From contig JADLFL010000014.1 in assembly GCA_020845575.1 (NCBI GenBank), forward strand, positions 38,391-102,390: DNA of 64,000 nt, in the 5' to 3' direction. Origin of the DNA: Acidobacteriota bacterium (GTDB lineage Bacteria > Acidobacteriota > Vicinamibacteria > Vicinamibacterales > Vicinamibacteraceae). Of the stretch, positions 26,959 to 37,021 are shown piece by piece (positions within the stretch are counted from its first letter, which is position 1; each line of letters starts with the position of its first letter). Below the pieces are notes generated by a model, which was not told the origin of the DNA, did not search any database, and saw only the letters and a program-made list of their open reading frames with translations. The translations under genes and the position numbers were made by a program.

Positions 26959-26970
26959 GTGGCTATAATA
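26943..26970. promoter_or_regulatory. Bidirectional promoter between the beta-propeller gene and guaA
   Basis: On the plus strand TCGACA (26943-26948), a 15-base spacer and a perfect TATAAT (26964-26969) point to guaA, with a start near 26976. On the minus strand the overlapping TATTAT (26970-26965) lies 6 bases before the GTG of the beta-propeller gene. The two -10 boxes share bases, so polymerases would compete for the site. Confidence 0.5.
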
Positions 26971-26982
26971 CCGGCTTCACGA

Positions 26983-27002
26983 ACAGGGCGAGGCGACCCT
27001 GT
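26983..27002 (+). other. Small leader hairpin before guaA
   Basis: ACAGGG and CCCTGT form a 6-pair stem with an 8-base loop, ending 8 bases before the guaA ATG. The predicted leader is only about 35 bases, too short for a purine riboswitch. The stem occupies the place where a Shine-Dalgarno sequence would be. Confidence 0.3.
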
Positions 27003-27010
27003 CCCCACGC

Positions 27011-28597
27011 ATGGCCCATCAGACGCTCCTGATCCTCGACTTCGGATCGCAGGTGACGCAGCTCATCGCGCGCCGCGTGCGTGAGGCACACGTCTACTCC
27101 GAGATCCACCCCTACGACGTGCCCGCCGAGACCATCAGGCAACTGGCGCCGATCGGCATCATCCTGTCGGGCAGTCACGGCAGCGCCTACGAGGATCACG
27201 ACCTGCGCGCGCCCGACATCGTGTGGGAACTCGGCGTGCCCGTGCTCGGCATCTGCTACGGCATGCAGACGATGGCGGCGCAGCTCGGCGGCGCGGTGAC
27301 GTGGAGCGACCACCGCGAGTTCGGCTACGCGGAGGTGCGGGCGCACGGCCACACCAGGCTGCTCGACGGCCTCGAAGACTTCCGCACGCCCGACGAGCAC
27401 GGGATGCTGAAGGTGTGGATGAGCCATGGCGATGCCGTCGCCACGCTGCCGCCGGGCTTTTCCCTGATGGCGTCCACGCCGAGCTGTCCCATCGCGGGCA
27501 TGGCTGACGAGGCACGCGGCTACTACGCGGTGCAGTTCCATCCCGAAGTCACGCACACCGTCCAGGGACAAGCCATCCTCACGCGATTCGTGCGCGACAT
27601 CTGCGGTGCGCGAGGCGACTGGCGGATGGGTGACTACGTCACCGAAGCCGTCGCACGCATCCGCGGGCAGGTGGGTGGCGACGAGGTGGTACTCGGCCTC
27701 TCGGGTGGTGTGGATTCAAGCGTGGCGGCGGCCCTGATCCATCGCGCGATCGGCGATCAACTCACGTGCGTGTTCGTCGACCACGGGCTGCTGCGTCTGA
27801 ACGAAGCGCAGCTCGTGATGGACATGTTCGCGGGACGCCTGCACGCCCGCGTGCGCCACGTCGACGCGCGCGAGCAGTTCCTCTCGCAGTTGACCGGCGT
27901 CACCGATCCGGAAGCCAAGCGCAAGATCATCGGTCGCGAATTCGTCGAGGTCTTCCAGCGCGAAGCGGGCGCGCTCACCAACGCGAAGTGGCTCGCGCAG
28001 GGCACCATCTATCCCGACGTCGTCGAGTCGGGCGGTGCCAAGACGAAGAAGGCCAAGACGATCAAGAGCCATCACAACGTCGGCGGCCTGCCGGAGACGT
28101 TGGGACTGAAGCTGCTCGAACCGCTGCGAGAGCTGTTCAAGGACGAAGTGCGGGAGCTCGGTCTGGTGCTCGGCCTGCCACCCGACATGGTCTATCGCCA
28201 TCCGTTCCCGGGGCCTGGCCTCGGCGTGCGCATCCTCGGCGAGGTGCAGGCGGAGTACGCCGATCTGTTGCGGCGCGCCGACGACATCTTCATCCAGGAA
28301 CTGCGCACCACGATCGACGAGGCCACGGGGCGCACGTGGTACGACCTCACGAGCCAGGCATTCGCGGTCTTCCTGCCCGTGCGCAGCGTGGGCGTGATGG
28401 GCGACGGCCGCACCTACGAGTTCGTGGTCGCCCTGCGTGCCGTGCAGACGAGCGACTTCATGACCGCCGACTGGGCGCCGCTGCCTGTCGCCCTCCTCAA
28501 GCGCGCGTCGGGCCGCATCATCAACGAGGTGCGCGGCATCAACCGCGTCGTCTACGACGTGAGCAGCAAGCCCCCCAGCACGATCGAGTGGGAGTGA
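27011..28597 (+). CDS. guaA: GMP synthase (glutamine-hydrolysing)
   Basis: 528 residues, the usual length. The N-terminal class I glutamine amidotransferase has the nucleophile C82 in GICYGMQTM and the His-Glu pair in QFHPEVTHT. The ATP-pyrophosphatase domain has [11 protein letters not shown], and the dimerisation domain ends in the conserved IEWE. It converts XMP to GMP using glutamine and ATP. It is first in the long plus-strand cluster, with a strong TATAAT promoter upstream; dnaE follows after 8 bases. Confidence 0.97.
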   Translation: MAHQTLLILDFGSQVTQLIARRVREAHVYSEIHPYDVPAETIRQLAPIGIILSGSHGSAYEDHDLRAPDIVWELGVPVLGICYGMQTMAAQLGGAVTWSDHREFGYAEVRAHGHTRLLDGLEDFRTPDEHGMLKVWMSHGDAVATLPPGFSLMASTPSCPIAGMADEARGYYAVQFHPEVTHTVQGQAILTRFVRDICGARGDWRMGDYVTEAVARIRGQVGGDEVVLGLSGGVDSSVAAALIHRAIGDQLTCVFVDHGLLRLNEAQLVMDMFAGRLHARVRHVDAREQFLSQLTGVTDPEAKRKIIGREFVEVFQREAGALTNAKWLAQGTIYPDVVESGGAKTKKAKTIKSHHNVGGLPETLGLKLLEPLRELFKDEVRELGLVLGLPPDMVYRHPFPGPGLGVRILGEVQAEYADLLRRADDIFIQELRTTIDEATGRTWYDLTSQAFAVFLPVRSVGVMGDGRTYEFVVALRAVQTSDFMTADWAPLPVALLKRASGRIINEVRGINRVVYDVSSKPPSTIEWE

Positions 28598-28605
28598 CGT
28601 CTGCC

Positions 28606-31600
28606 ATGCGCGACTTCGTTCACCTCCACCTGCACACCGAATACTCGCTCCTCGACGGCGCCTGCCGCGTCGACGAGTTGATGAAGGAAGCCGCGCGGCT
28701 CGGCATGCCGTCGCTGGCCGTCACCGAGCACGGCAACATGTTCTCGTCGATCGTGTTCCACGACACGGCGAAGAAGCACGGCATCAAGCCGATCCTCGGC
28801 TGCGAGGTGTACGTCGCCCCGGGCGATCGACGCGAGAAGAGCGGCGGTCCCGGCGAGACGCAGAACCACCTGGTGCTGCTGGCCGAGACCAACGAGGGCT
28901 ACCACAACCTGATCAAGCTCGTTTCGTCAGGTTATACCGAAGGCTTCTACTACAAGCCGCGCATCGACAAGGAGCTGCTCCAGCAACACAGCGCGGGGCT
29001 CATCGGGTTGAGCAGCTGCCTCAAGGGCGAAGTCGCCGAAGGCATCTACAAGGACCGGATCGACAAGGCGCGCACGGCGGCAGGGCAGTACGGCGAGATT
29101 CTCGGGAAGGGCAACTTCTTCCTCGAGATGCAGTACCAGGGCCTGCGCGAGCAGAAGATCGTCAACGACAGCCTCCCGTCGCTGGCGCGCGAGCTCGACC
29201 TGCCGATGGTCATCACCAACGATGTCCACTACCTGCGGCACGGCGATCACAAGCCGCACGACATCCTGCTCTGCATCGGTACGGGCAAGAGCGTCAGCGA
29301 CGCGCACCGCCTGAAGTACGGGTCCGACGAGTTCTTCCTGAAGACGCCCGAGCAGATGTGGGAGCGATTCGGCGAGTATCCCGACGCGCTCACCAACACC
29401 GCGCGCATCGCCGAGCGCTGCCACGTCAGTCTCGACTCGAAGACGTACCACCTGCCCAGCTTCGACGTGCCCGCAGGCGAGACCCTCGACGCGCACTTCG
29501 AGCGCATGACGCGCGAGGGCTTCACGGCCCGCCTGCCGCGCCTGCGCGAGCTGATGGCGCGCGGCGCGCTCCATCACACGCTCGAGGAGTACGCGTCGCG
29601 GCTCGACTACGAGATCGCGATGATCCGGAAGATGGGGTACACCGGGTACTTCCTCATCGTCTGGGATTTCATCAGGTACGCGCGCGAGCAGGGGATTCCG
29701 GTCGGACCCGGCCGCGGATCGGCCGCCGGCAGCGTGGTGGCGTGGTGCCTCCGGATCACCGATGTCGACCCCATCGAGTTCGACCTCATCTTCGAGCGCT
29801 TCCTCAATCCCGAGCGCGTGTCGATGCCCGATATCGACATCGACTTCTGCGAGCGCCGCCGCGGCGAGGTGATCGAGTACGTCACGCGCAAGTACGGCCG
29901 CGAGAACGTCGCACAGATCATCACGTTCGGGACCATGAAGGCCAAGGCCGTCGTGCGCGACGTGGGTCGCGTGCTCGACATGACCTACGCCGAGGTCGAC
30001 AAGGTCGCCAAGCTGATTCCTCCGGCGCTCGACATGACGCTCGAGAAGGCGCTGACCGAGAACCCGGCGCTCAAGCAACTGCGCGACAGCGATCCCAGGG
30101 TGCGCGAGATGCTGGAGATCGGACAGCGGCTCGAAGGCATGACGCGTCACGCATCGGTGCATGCCGCCGGCGTCGTGATTGCGCCAAGCGCCATCACCGA
30201 CTACGCGCCGCTCTACAAGAGCGCGCGCGACGAAATCGTCACGCAGTGGGCGATGAAGGAAATCGAGAGGATGGGCCTCCTCAAGATGGACTTCCTCGGT
30301 CTCAGCACGCTCACGCTGATCGACGATGCCCTGAAGGAGATCGCGCGGACGACAGGGGAGACGCTCGACATCGATGCCATCCCGATGGACGATGCCAGGA
30401 CGTTCCAGTTGTTCGCCGACGGCCAGACGGCGGGCGTGTTCCAGTTCGAGTCGTCGGGCATGCGCGACGTGCTGCGCAAGGCGCGGCCGTCGCGCTTCGA
30501 CGACCTCATCGCGCTCAACGCACTCTATCGTCCCGGCCCGCTCGGCGCCGGCGTCGTCGAGAGCTTCATCAACCGCCGCCACGGACGCGAAGACATCACG
30601 TACATGGTCCCGCAGATGGAACCCATCCTGCGCGACACGTACGGCGTCATCGCGTACCAGGAACAGGTCATGCGCGTGGCGCGCGACGTCGGCGGCTTCA
30701 CGATGGGCGAAGCCGACGTGCTCCGCAAGGCCATGGGCAAGAAGGATCCTGCCGTCATGGCCGCGCAGCGCGGCAGGTTCGTGCAGGGCGCGATCGGCAA
30801 TGGTCTCAAGGAGAAGCTCGCGGGCGAGATCTTCGATCTGCTCGCGTACTTCGCCGGATACGGCTTCAACAAGTCGCACTCCACCACGTACGCGCTGCTC
30901 GCGTACCAGACGGGTTACCTCAAGGCCAACTACCCGCGATACTTCATGGCGGCGCTGCTGACCATCGAAGCCCAGAACACCGACAAGCTCTCGTTCTACC
31001 TCGGTGAGTGCCGCGACATCGGCGTGCCCGTGCTGCCGCCAGACGTCAACCTGAGCCAGCTGCCGTTCACCGTCGAACCGGAGGGCGTCCGCTTCGGACT
31101 GACGGCCGTCAAGAACGTGGGCGAAGGGGCGATTCACTCGATCCTCGCCGTGCGCACGGCGCACGACAACCGTATCGATTCCCTGCGCACGCTGTGCGAG
31201 CACGCCGACCTGCGCCTGGTCAACAAGCGCGTGCTGGAAAGCCTGGCCAAGGCGGGCGCGCTCGACTCTCTGGCCCCGCCCGACGAACCGCTCGCCTCCC
31301 GTCGTGCCCGGTTGTGTGCCGCGATCGACCGCGCGCTCGAACACGGCAACCGGATCCAGAAGGATCGAGACCGCGGCCAGACGCAGCTCTTCGACGCGAT
31401 GTTCGGCGGCGGTGACCAGGAGGCCGGCGGGCAGGCGGATTTCGCGCTGCCGGACGCGGAACCGTGGCCATCGGCCCACGTGCTCGCATTCGAGAAGGAG
31501 GCGCTCGGTCTCTATCTGAGCGGCCATCCGCTCGCGGCGCATCAGGAGGATCTCGGCAAGGCCGGCGCCCGCCCCATCGCCCAGTGCACCGAGGCGATGG

Positions 31601-32097
31601 CGGATGTGCTCGTCGGTGGCATCATCGGCGGCGTCAGGCAGGTCAAGACGAAGAAGGGCGACCGCATGGCCGCCTTCATGCTCGAAGACCTCGACGCGTC
31701 GCTCGAAGTGGTGGCGTTCCCGGAGGCCTTCCGGAGCTTCGTGCACCTCATCGAGAACGACGCGATGGTGCTCGTGCGCGGCAAGCTCGAGGCCGGCGAC
31801 GAGAGCGCCAAGATCCTGGCCTCCGAGATCAAGCCGCTGTCCTCGCTCAAAGAGACGCTGTCGCGCGAGGTCGCCATCTGCGTGAAGCGGCCGTCCCGAC
31901 CCATGTTCGAAGCGGTGGCCGACGTGCTGCTGCGGCATCGGGGCGATCGCCGCGTTCGGCTCGATTTCGAGGTGCGCGACCTGCCGCGACCGATGCGCGT
32001 GCGCGCCGAACTGGGCGCGGTCCAGGTGCGACCGTCCGAGCAACTGGTGGCCGATCTGGAGCGCGTGTGCGGGCAAGGGGCCGTCAAACTGCGGTAA
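28606..32097 (+). CDS. dnaE: DNA polymerase III subunit alpha
   Basis: 1163 residues, DnaE1 type. The N-terminal PHP domain begins FVHLHLHTEYSLLDGACR. Catalytic aspartates lie in MPDIDIDFCERR (409-413), and the fingers contain GRGSAAGSVVAW. An HhH motif, an OB fold (DVLVGGIIGGVRQVKTKKGD) and a C-terminal tail follow. It is the replicative polymerase and lacks its own proofreading exonuclease. It sits between guaA and accA; dnaE-accA adjacency is widely conserved. The start at 28606 gives the standard N-terminus. Confidence 0.97.
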   Translation: MRDFVHLHLHTEYSLLDGACRVDELMKEAARLGMPSLAVTEHGNMFSSIVFHDTAKKHGIKPILGCEVYVAPGDRREKSGGPGETQNHLVLLAETNEGYHNLIKLVSSGYTEGFYYKPRIDKELLQQHSAGLIGLSSCLKGEVAEGIYKDRIDKARTAAGQYGEILGKGNFFLEMQYQGLREQKIVNDSLPSLARELDLPMVITNDVHYLRHGDHKPHDILLCIGTGKSVSDAHRLKYGSDEFFLKTPEQMWERFGEYPDALTNTARIAERCHVSLDSKTYHLPSFDVPAGETLDAHFERMTREGFTARLPRLRELMARGALHHTLEEYASRLDYEIAMIRKMGYTGYFLIVWDFIRYAREQGIPVGPGRGSAAGSVVAWCLRITDVDPIEFDLIFERFLNPERVSMPDIDIDFCERRRGEVIEYVTRKYGRENVAQIITFGTMKAKAVVRDVGRVLDMTYAEVDKVAKLIPPALDMTLEKALTENPALKQLRDSDPRVREMLEIGQRLEGMTRHASVHAAGVVIAPSAITDYAPLYKSARDEIVTQWAMKEIERMGLLKMDFLGLSTLTLIDDALKEIARTTGETLDIDAIPMDDARTFQLFADGQTAGVFQFESSGMRDVLRKARPSRFDDLIALNALYRPGPLGAGVVESFINRRHGREDITYMVPQMEPILRDTYGVIAYQEQVMRVARDVGGFTMGEADVLRKAMGKKDPAVMAAQRGRFVQGAIGNGLKEKLAGEIFDLLAYFAGYGFNKSHSTTYALLAYQTGYLKANYPRYFMAALLTIEAQNTDKLSFYLGECRDIGVPVLPPDVNLSQLPFTVEPEGVRFGLTAVKNVGEGAIHSILAVRTAHDNRIDSLRTLCEHADLRLVNKRVLESLAKAGALDSLAPPDEPLASRRARLCAAIDRALEHGNRIQKDRDRGQTQLFDAMFGGGDQEAGGQADFALPDAEPWPSAHVLAFEKEALGLYLSGHPLAAHQEDLGKAGARPIAQCTEAMADVLVGGIIGGVRQVKTKKGDRMAAFMLEDLDASLEVVAFPEAFRSFVHLIENDAMVLVRGKLEAGDESAKILASEIKPLSSLKETLSREVAICVKRPSRPMFEAVADVLLRHRGDRRVRLDFEVRDLPRPMRVRAELGAVQVRPSEQLVADLERVCGQGAVKLR

Positions 32098-32107
32098 CCT
32101 GACCCGT

Positions 32108-33079
32108 ATGCCCGTGGATACCCTCGAGTTCGAGGAACCCGTCGCCGCACTGCTGAAGGAGATCGATCACCTCGGCAGCCAGCCCTCGTCGCCCGAGCGC
32201 GCCGGCGAGATCGCACGCCTGCAGGCCCGCGCCCGACAGGTGCGTCAGGACATCTTCGCGAGACTCACGCCGTGGCAGCGCGTGCTGGTGGCGCGGCATC
32301 CACAGCGGCCGTACCTGCTCGACTACGTGGAGCGGCTCTGGCCCGGCTTCACCGAGATTCACGGCGACCGTCGCTTCGGCGACGACCAGGCGATCGTCAC
32401 GGGGTTTGCGACCTACCACGACCAGCCCGTGCTCATCGTCGGCCATCAGAAGGGTCGCGACACGAAGCAGAAGATCGCGCGGAACTTCGGGTATGCGCGC
32501 CCGGAGGGTTACCGGAAGGCGCTGCGCGCGATGCAGATGGCCGAGAAGTTCAAGCGGCCGGTGATCTGCCTGGTCGACACGCCCGCGGCCTATCCGGGGA
32601 TGGAGTCCGAGGAGCGCGGCATCGCCGAGGCCATTGCCCTCAACCTGCGCGAGATGGCCGTGCTCGACACGCCCATCCTCGTGGTGGTGACGGGGGAGGG
32701 TGGCAGCGGCGGCGCGCTCGGCATCGCGGTGGGCGATACGGTGCTCATGCAGGAGTACGCGGTGTACAGCGTCATCCCGCCCGAGGGCTGTGCGGCGATC
32801 CTCTGGCGCGATCCGGCCAAGAAGGTCGAGGCGGCCGATGCGCTCAAGATGACGGCGCCCGACCTCGTCTCGCGTGAGATCGTCGACGGCGTCATTCCCG
32901 AGCCCGCCGGCGGCGCGCACCACGACTACGACCTCGCCGCCAGGCAACTCGATGCGGTGCTGTGGCCCGCGCTGCAGCAGCTCATGGCGATGCCGGCCAC
33001 CGACCGCCTCGAACGCCGCTACGAGAAGTTCCGTCGAATCGGCCGGCTGGGCGTGGAAATTTCCGGCGCGACCTCCTGA
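32108..33079 (+). CDS. accA: Acetyl-CoA carboxylase carboxyltransferase subunit alpha
   Basis: 323 residues. Family marks are the N-terminal LEFEEPVAALLKEIDHL, the region LTPWQRVLVARHPQRPY, and the carboxybiotin/CoA-site segments VDTPAAYPGMESEERG and GEGGSGGALGIAVGD. With AccD it transfers CO2 from biotin to acetyl-CoA to make malonyl-CoA. accD is not in the window. It starts 10 bases after the dnaE stop. TAACCT overlapping that stop lies 7 bases before the ATG and could give a weak separate transcript. Confidence 0.96.
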   Translation: MPVDTLEFEEPVAALLKEIDHLGSQPSSPERAGEIARLQARARQVRQDIFARLTPWQRVLVARHPQRPYLLDYVERLWPGFTEIHGDRRFGDDQAIVTGFATYHDQPVLIVGHQKGRDTKQKIARNFGYARPEGYRKALRAMQMAEKFKRPVICLVDTPAAYPGMESEERGIAEAIALNLREMAVLDTPILVVVTGEGGSGGALGIAVGDTVLMQEYAVYSVIPPEGCAAILWRDPAKKVEAADALKMTAPDLVSREIVDGVIPEPAGGAHHDYDLAARQLDAVLWPALQQLMAMPATDRLERRYEKFRRIGRLGVEISGATS

Positions 33080-33104
33080 CCCCCACGCGGGGATCGCAAC
33101 CGTC

Positions 33105-34913
33105 ATGCGTACGTTGATCTGGGACCCCGTCGTGTGCGACGAGACGGCCGCGCAGACGCTGGCCGCTGCGGTCGACGTGTCTCCGGTGGTCGCACGCCTG
33201 CTGTGTCACCGGGGACACGGCGATCCGGAAGCCGCGCATCGCTTCCTGTTCCCCGACATGTCGCAACTCTGGGATCCGTTCCGGCTCGCCGACATGCGCC
33301 CCGCGGTGGAGCGTCTCTGCGCCGCGCTCGAACGCAAGGACCGCATCGCCATCCACGGCGACTACGACGTCGATGGCGTGACGTCGACGGTGATCCTCCG
33401 CCGCGCGCTCGAACTGCTCGGCGGCGACGTCGTGCACTTCATCCCCGAGCGCCTGCGCGACGGCTACGGCCTCCAGGTGCCCGCTGTCGAGCGGCTGCAC
33501 GCCGACGGCGTGAAGGTCATCGTGTCGGTGGACTGCGGTATCCGCAGTGCGGACGCCGGCCGACGCGCGCGCGACCTCGGCGTGGACCTGATCATCACAG
33601 ACCACCACGAGCCCGAAGCGGAACTGCCGCCGGCGCTGGCGGTGATCAACCCGAAGCGGGCCGACTGCACGTATCCGGACAAGAACCTGGCTGGCGTCGG
33701 CGTGGCGTTCAAGCTCGTGCAGGCGCTGTGCCAGCGCTACGGCCGCGAGAAGTGGCTCCCGGCGTTCCTCAAGCTGGCCGCCATTGGTACCGTCGCCGAC
33801 GTCGTACCGCTCGTGGGCGAAAACCGCATCATCGCCAAACTGGGACTCGAGAAGCTCTCGCAGGGACCGCACACGGTCGGGCTCCGCGCGCTGCTCGAAT
33901 CGGCCGGGCTGCAGAACACGCCGATCGACGGCTTCCATGTGTCGTTCATGATCGCCCCGCGCGTGAACGCCGCGGGCCGCATGAGCACACCCGACCTGGC
34001 CACGCGTCTGCTGCTCGCGAGCGACGAGACGCAGGTCGACGAGGCCAGGCGGCTTGCCGAACAACTCGGCGAGGAGAACACGCGCCGGCAGACCTACGAA
34101 GCCGAGATCGTCGCCGACGCGAAGAAGCAGGTCGAGACGGACGTGCGCATCGGCGCGCACAACATCCTCGTGGTGGCCGGCGACGGCTGGCATCGCGGCG
34201 TCATCGGTATCGTGGCGTCGAAGCTGGTCGACGCGTTCTACAAGCCGACGATCGTCCTGTCGACCGAGGACGGCATCGCACACGGATCGTGCCGATCGAT
34301 CCCGGCGTTCGACATGCTCGGCGCGCTCGATGGGTGCGCCGACTTGTTCGAGAAGTACGGGGGGCATCGGCAGGCGGCGGGACTCACGATGGACGCCGCG
34401 CGGATCCCGGAGTTCCGCGAGCGCATCAACGCGCATGGCCTGGCGTGCCTTGAACCGACCGACCTCATGCCGCGCCTGCGTATCGACGGCGAACTCCGCC
34501 TGGCCGACATCGACGCACGCGTGGTCGCCGGGCTGGAGCGGATGGCGCCATTCGGCCTCGCCAACAGCAAGCCGGTCTTCTCGGCACACGGGGTGCAACT
34601 CCTCGGCACGCCGCGCCGCATCAAGGATCGGCACCTCAAGGTGCAGGTGCGTCAGGACGGCCGCGTCTTCAGCGCCATCGCGTGGCGCGCGGTCGAGAAG
34701 GCCGCGCATTGGGAGGAGCACCGCCAGTCGCTGCAGCTGGCCTACTCCCTCGACAAGCAGACGTTCCGCGGCGAGACGACGCTCGAACTGACGGTCGCCG
34801 ACATGCGGGCCACGGACACGCCGGGCACCGGGCATCGGGCACCGGGCACCGGATCGAGTTCGGCACCCGGCAACGGGCAACCGGCAACCGGATCCGAGGC
34901 GAGTACCGTCTGA
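33105..34913 (+). CDS. recJ: Single-stranded-DNA-specific exonuclease RecJ
   Basis: 602 residues. The DHH phosphoesterase motifs are HGDYDVDGVTS and VDCGIR, then ITDHHEP. The DHHA1 motif is VVAGDGWHRGVIGIVASKL, with KYGGHRQAAGLT further on, and an OB-fold C-terminal domain ends near residue 570. RecJ degrades 5-prime single-stranded ends in recombination and repair. The last 30 residues (from about TPGTGHRAPGTG) do not look like RecJ: they are encoded by heptanucleotide repeats. The stop overlaps the next start as TGATG. Confidence 0.95.
   Translation: MRTLIWDPVVCDETAAQTLAAAVDVSPVVARLLCHRGHGDPEAAHRFLFPDMSQLWDPFRLADMRPAVERLCAALERKDRIAIHGDYDVDGVTSTVILRRALELLGGDVVHFIPERLRDGYGLQVPAVERLHADGVKVIVSVDCGIRSADAGRRARDLGVDLIITDHHEPEAELPPALAVINPKRADCTYPDKNLAGVGVAFKLVQALCQRYGREKWLPAFLKLAAIGTVADVVPLVGENRIIAKLGLEKLSQGPHTVGLRALLESAGLQNTPIDGFHVSFMIAPRVNAAGRMSTPDLATRLLLASDETQVDEARRLAEQLGEENTRRQTYEAEIVADAKKQVETDVRIGAHNILVVAGDGWHRGVIGIVASKLVDAFYKPTIVLSTEDGIAHGSCRSIPAFDMLGALDGCADLFEKYGGHRQAAGLTMDAARIPEFRERINAHGLACLEPTDLMPRLRIDGELRLADIDARVVAGLERMAPFGLANSKPVFSAHGVQLLGTPRRIKDRHLKVQVRQDGRVFSAIAWRAVEKAAHWEEHRQSLQLAYSLDKQTFRGETTLELTVADMRATDTPGTGHRAPGTGSSSAPGNGQPATGSEASTV
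34823..34889 (+). repeat. Two blocks of heptanucleotide tandem repeats inside the recJ 3-prime end
   Basis: Block one (34823-34850) is four adjacent heptamers of GGGCAYC. Block two (34862-34889) is four adjacent heptamers of the form GGCAMCS: GGCACCC, GGCAACG, GGCAACC and GGCAACC. The 11 bases between them are unrelated. A 7-base period does not fit codons, so the reading frame shifts through the unit and gives a Gly/Pro/Thr/Ala-rich tail. Confidence 0.8.
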
Positions 34914-37021
34914 TGCGCATGCGACGCCTTCTTCGCGCGCTGCTTGCGGCGTTCGCGCTCGGCTTTGCCGCATGGCTCGGCCTCCAGTTGCGCGGGCGTC
35001 CGATCCTGACCGGCGAGGTCAGCGATCCGCGCACCGATCCCGACGCCGTCGTCGAGTCGAGCGGCGGCCTCATCACGCGGACGCGCGGCGAAGCGCGCGA
35101 CATGGACCTGCGTCACGAGGGGCTGCGGACGTACCCCGATGGACGCACGGTGTTCCAGTCGGTCACCGTGACGGTGCCGCCTCGCGACGACAGGCGCGGC
35201 TTCACCATCAGCGGCGACGAGGCGGAGGTCACCAAGGACAACGCGCAGGTACGCCTCACGGGCAACCTGAAGCTCGTGACCAGCGACAACCTCACCATGA
35301 CGGGGCCGGAGGCGACCTACGACTCGACCGACGGCATCATCCGCATCCCGGGCGACGTGCGCTTCACGCGCGAACGGATGACGGGGTCGTCGGTCGGCGC
35401 GACCTACGACAACACGCGTGACGTGCTATGGATGCTCGAGCGCGCGCGCATCGATATCGCCGCCGATCGACAGGGTCAGGGCGAAACGCACATGACGGCT
35501 GGATCGGCGGGCTTCGCGCGCGCCGATCGCTACATCCGCCTGCAGGACGCCGCGACAGTGAAACGGGAAGGGCAGGAGCTCACGGGCACGACCATCACCG
35601 TGTTCATGCAGCCCGAGGTCGACATCGTCGAGCTCGTCGAACTGCGCGACAAGTCGGCTGTCTCGCTGCCCGCGCCCCAACAGCTCCAGCAGTTGTCGGC
35701 CACCGACATCAACCTCGCGTACCAATCAGACGGCCGGACGCTGCGCCAGGTGACGCTTGCTGAACGCGCGAACGTGCGCTTCCGCGCGGAAGGCGGCGGC
35801 CAGGGGCGGCGCCTCGATGGTGCGCTCATCGACATGCAGCTCGATGCCGATGGGTCCACCATGACGGGCCTGACCGCGCAGGACCACGTGGCCCTGTCTG
35901 TGCCGCAGGCAGGCGCCACGCCGGCGCGCGTCATCACGGGGCAGTCGCTGACAGGCACGGGACAGCCGGGACGCGGCCTCACAGGCGCCACCTTCTCGAA
36001 GGACGTCGTGTTCCGCGAAACACGGCCGGCATCGCGAGGGCAGGCCGCCCTCGATCGCACCATCACCGCCGAGACCCTCGAATTGAACACGAAGGGCAGC
36101 CTCGACGCGATCGATCGCGCCACCTTCACCGGCAGCGTGCAGGTCAAGGACGCGCAACGCACGGCGTCGGCCCCACGGCTCGTCTACCGCACCGAATCGG
36201 GCGACATCACGCTGAGCGCGGAAGGCACCACCCTCACGGCGCGCGTCGATGATGCGCGCGGGTCGGTGCAGGCCCGCATCATCGACATCGTTGGCGGTGG
36301 CGATGATGTGGCGGCGGAGATCGACGTCCGCTCCGTGCTGCAGGGCGGAAGCGACGGCGCCACCCGCCCCGGCCTGTTCTCGGGAGACGAACCCGTGAAC
36401 GTCACGGCGGCGCGGCTTGAACGCCGGGCCAAGAAAGCCGTCTACACCGGCGACGCCCAGATCTGGCAGGGGGCGACGTCGATCAAGGGCGACTCGATCA
36501 CGCTCGACGAGGCCTCCGGCAACATGCTGGCCGCGGGAAAGGCCCGCACCGTGATGGAGATGGACGATCCCGACGCGGCGGCCGGGGCGCCCAGAAGCGT
36601 GACGACGGGCACGGCCGACGAGGTCGCCTACGACGACCAGGAACGCCGCGCCACGCTGCGCGGCACCGCACGCCTCGTGAGCGCGCGCGACGGCGACCTG
36701 CGCGGCAACCGCATCGAGATGTACATGCTCGACGGCGGTCGCCAGCTCGAGCGCCTGGAAGCCTACGAAGCGGTGACGCTCCAGACCGCGACGCGGAACG
36801 CGACGTGCGCCCGGCTGACGTACTTCACCAGGGAAGGGCGCTACCTCCTGAACGGCACACCCGTGGTGGTGCTCGAACAGTTCCCCAACGAGTGTCGCGA
36901 GACGACGGGCCGGCGCCTGACGTTCTTCCGCGCCTCCGACGTCATCACCGTGGACGGCAACCAGTCCACCCGAACGCAGGGTCGCACCGCCGGGACGTGC
37001 CCCGCCCTGAAGCCATCCTGA
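34913..37021 (+). CDS. LPS export protein combining an LptC-like N-terminus with several LptA/OstA domains
   Basis: 702 residues. A short N-terminal cytoplasmic segment and one membrane helix (about 5-22) resemble LptC. A long periplasmic region follows, made of beta-jellyroll OstA-type repeats. Repeated segments of the type [35 protein letters not shown] and [18 protein letters not shown] are diagnostic. LptC and LptA bridge LPS from the inner-membrane LptB2FG complex to LptD. Here one chain seems to do both jobs, at about three to four times the usual length of either. Its TGA overlaps the lptB ATG, and recJ overlaps its start. Confidence 0.82.
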   Translation: MRMRRLLRALLAAFALGFAAWLGLQLRGRPILTGEVSDPRTDPDAVVESSGGLITRTRGEARDMDLRHEGLRTYPDGRTVFQSVTVTVPPRDDRRGFTISGDEAEVTKDNAQVRLTGNLKLVTSDNLTMTGPEATYDSTDGIIRIPGDVRFTRERMTGSSVGATYDNTRDVLWMLERARIDIAADRQGQGETHMTAGSAGFARADRYIRLQDAATVKREGQELTGTTITVFMQPEVDIVELVELRDKSAVSLPAPQQLQQLSATDINLAYQSDGRTLRQVTLAERANVRFRAEGGGQGRRLDGALIDMQLDADGSTMTGLTAQDHVALSVPQAGATPARVITGQSLTGTGQPGRGLTGATFSKDVVFRETRPASRGQAALDRTITAETLELNTKGSLDAIDRATFTGSVQVKDAQRTASAPRLVYRTESGDITLSAEGTTLTARVDDARGSVQARIIDIVGGGDDVAAEIDVRSVLQGGSDGATRPGLFSGDEPVNVTAARLERRAKKAVYTGDAQIWQGATSIKGDSITLDEASGNMLAAGKARTVMEMDDPDAAAGAPRSVTTGTADEVAYDDQERRATLRGTARLVSARDGDLRGNRIEMYMLDGGRQLERLEAYEAVTLQTATRNATCARLTYFTREGRYLLNGTPVVVLEQFPNECRETTGRRLTFFRASDVITVDGNQSTRTQGRTAGTCPALKPS

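Noticed and set aside
26976..27010. Purine riboswitch upstream of guaA.
   Set aside because: The predicted leader is about 35 bases, with only one 6-pair stem, far short of the three-stem purine aptamer.
28927..32076. Very long open frame antisense to dnaE (about 1049 codons), and similar long antisense frames over accA/recJ, rpoN and the NtrY-like kinase.
   Set aside because: In GC-rich DNA the complementary frame of a real gene rarely meets a stop. The translations are rich in Arg, His, Glu and Val with no family motif, while dnaE on the other strand is unmistakable.
34823..34889. CRISPR array or riboswitch-like repeat at the recJ end.
   Set aside because: Units are 7 bases with no spacers, unlike CRISPR repeats, and no cas genes are present.
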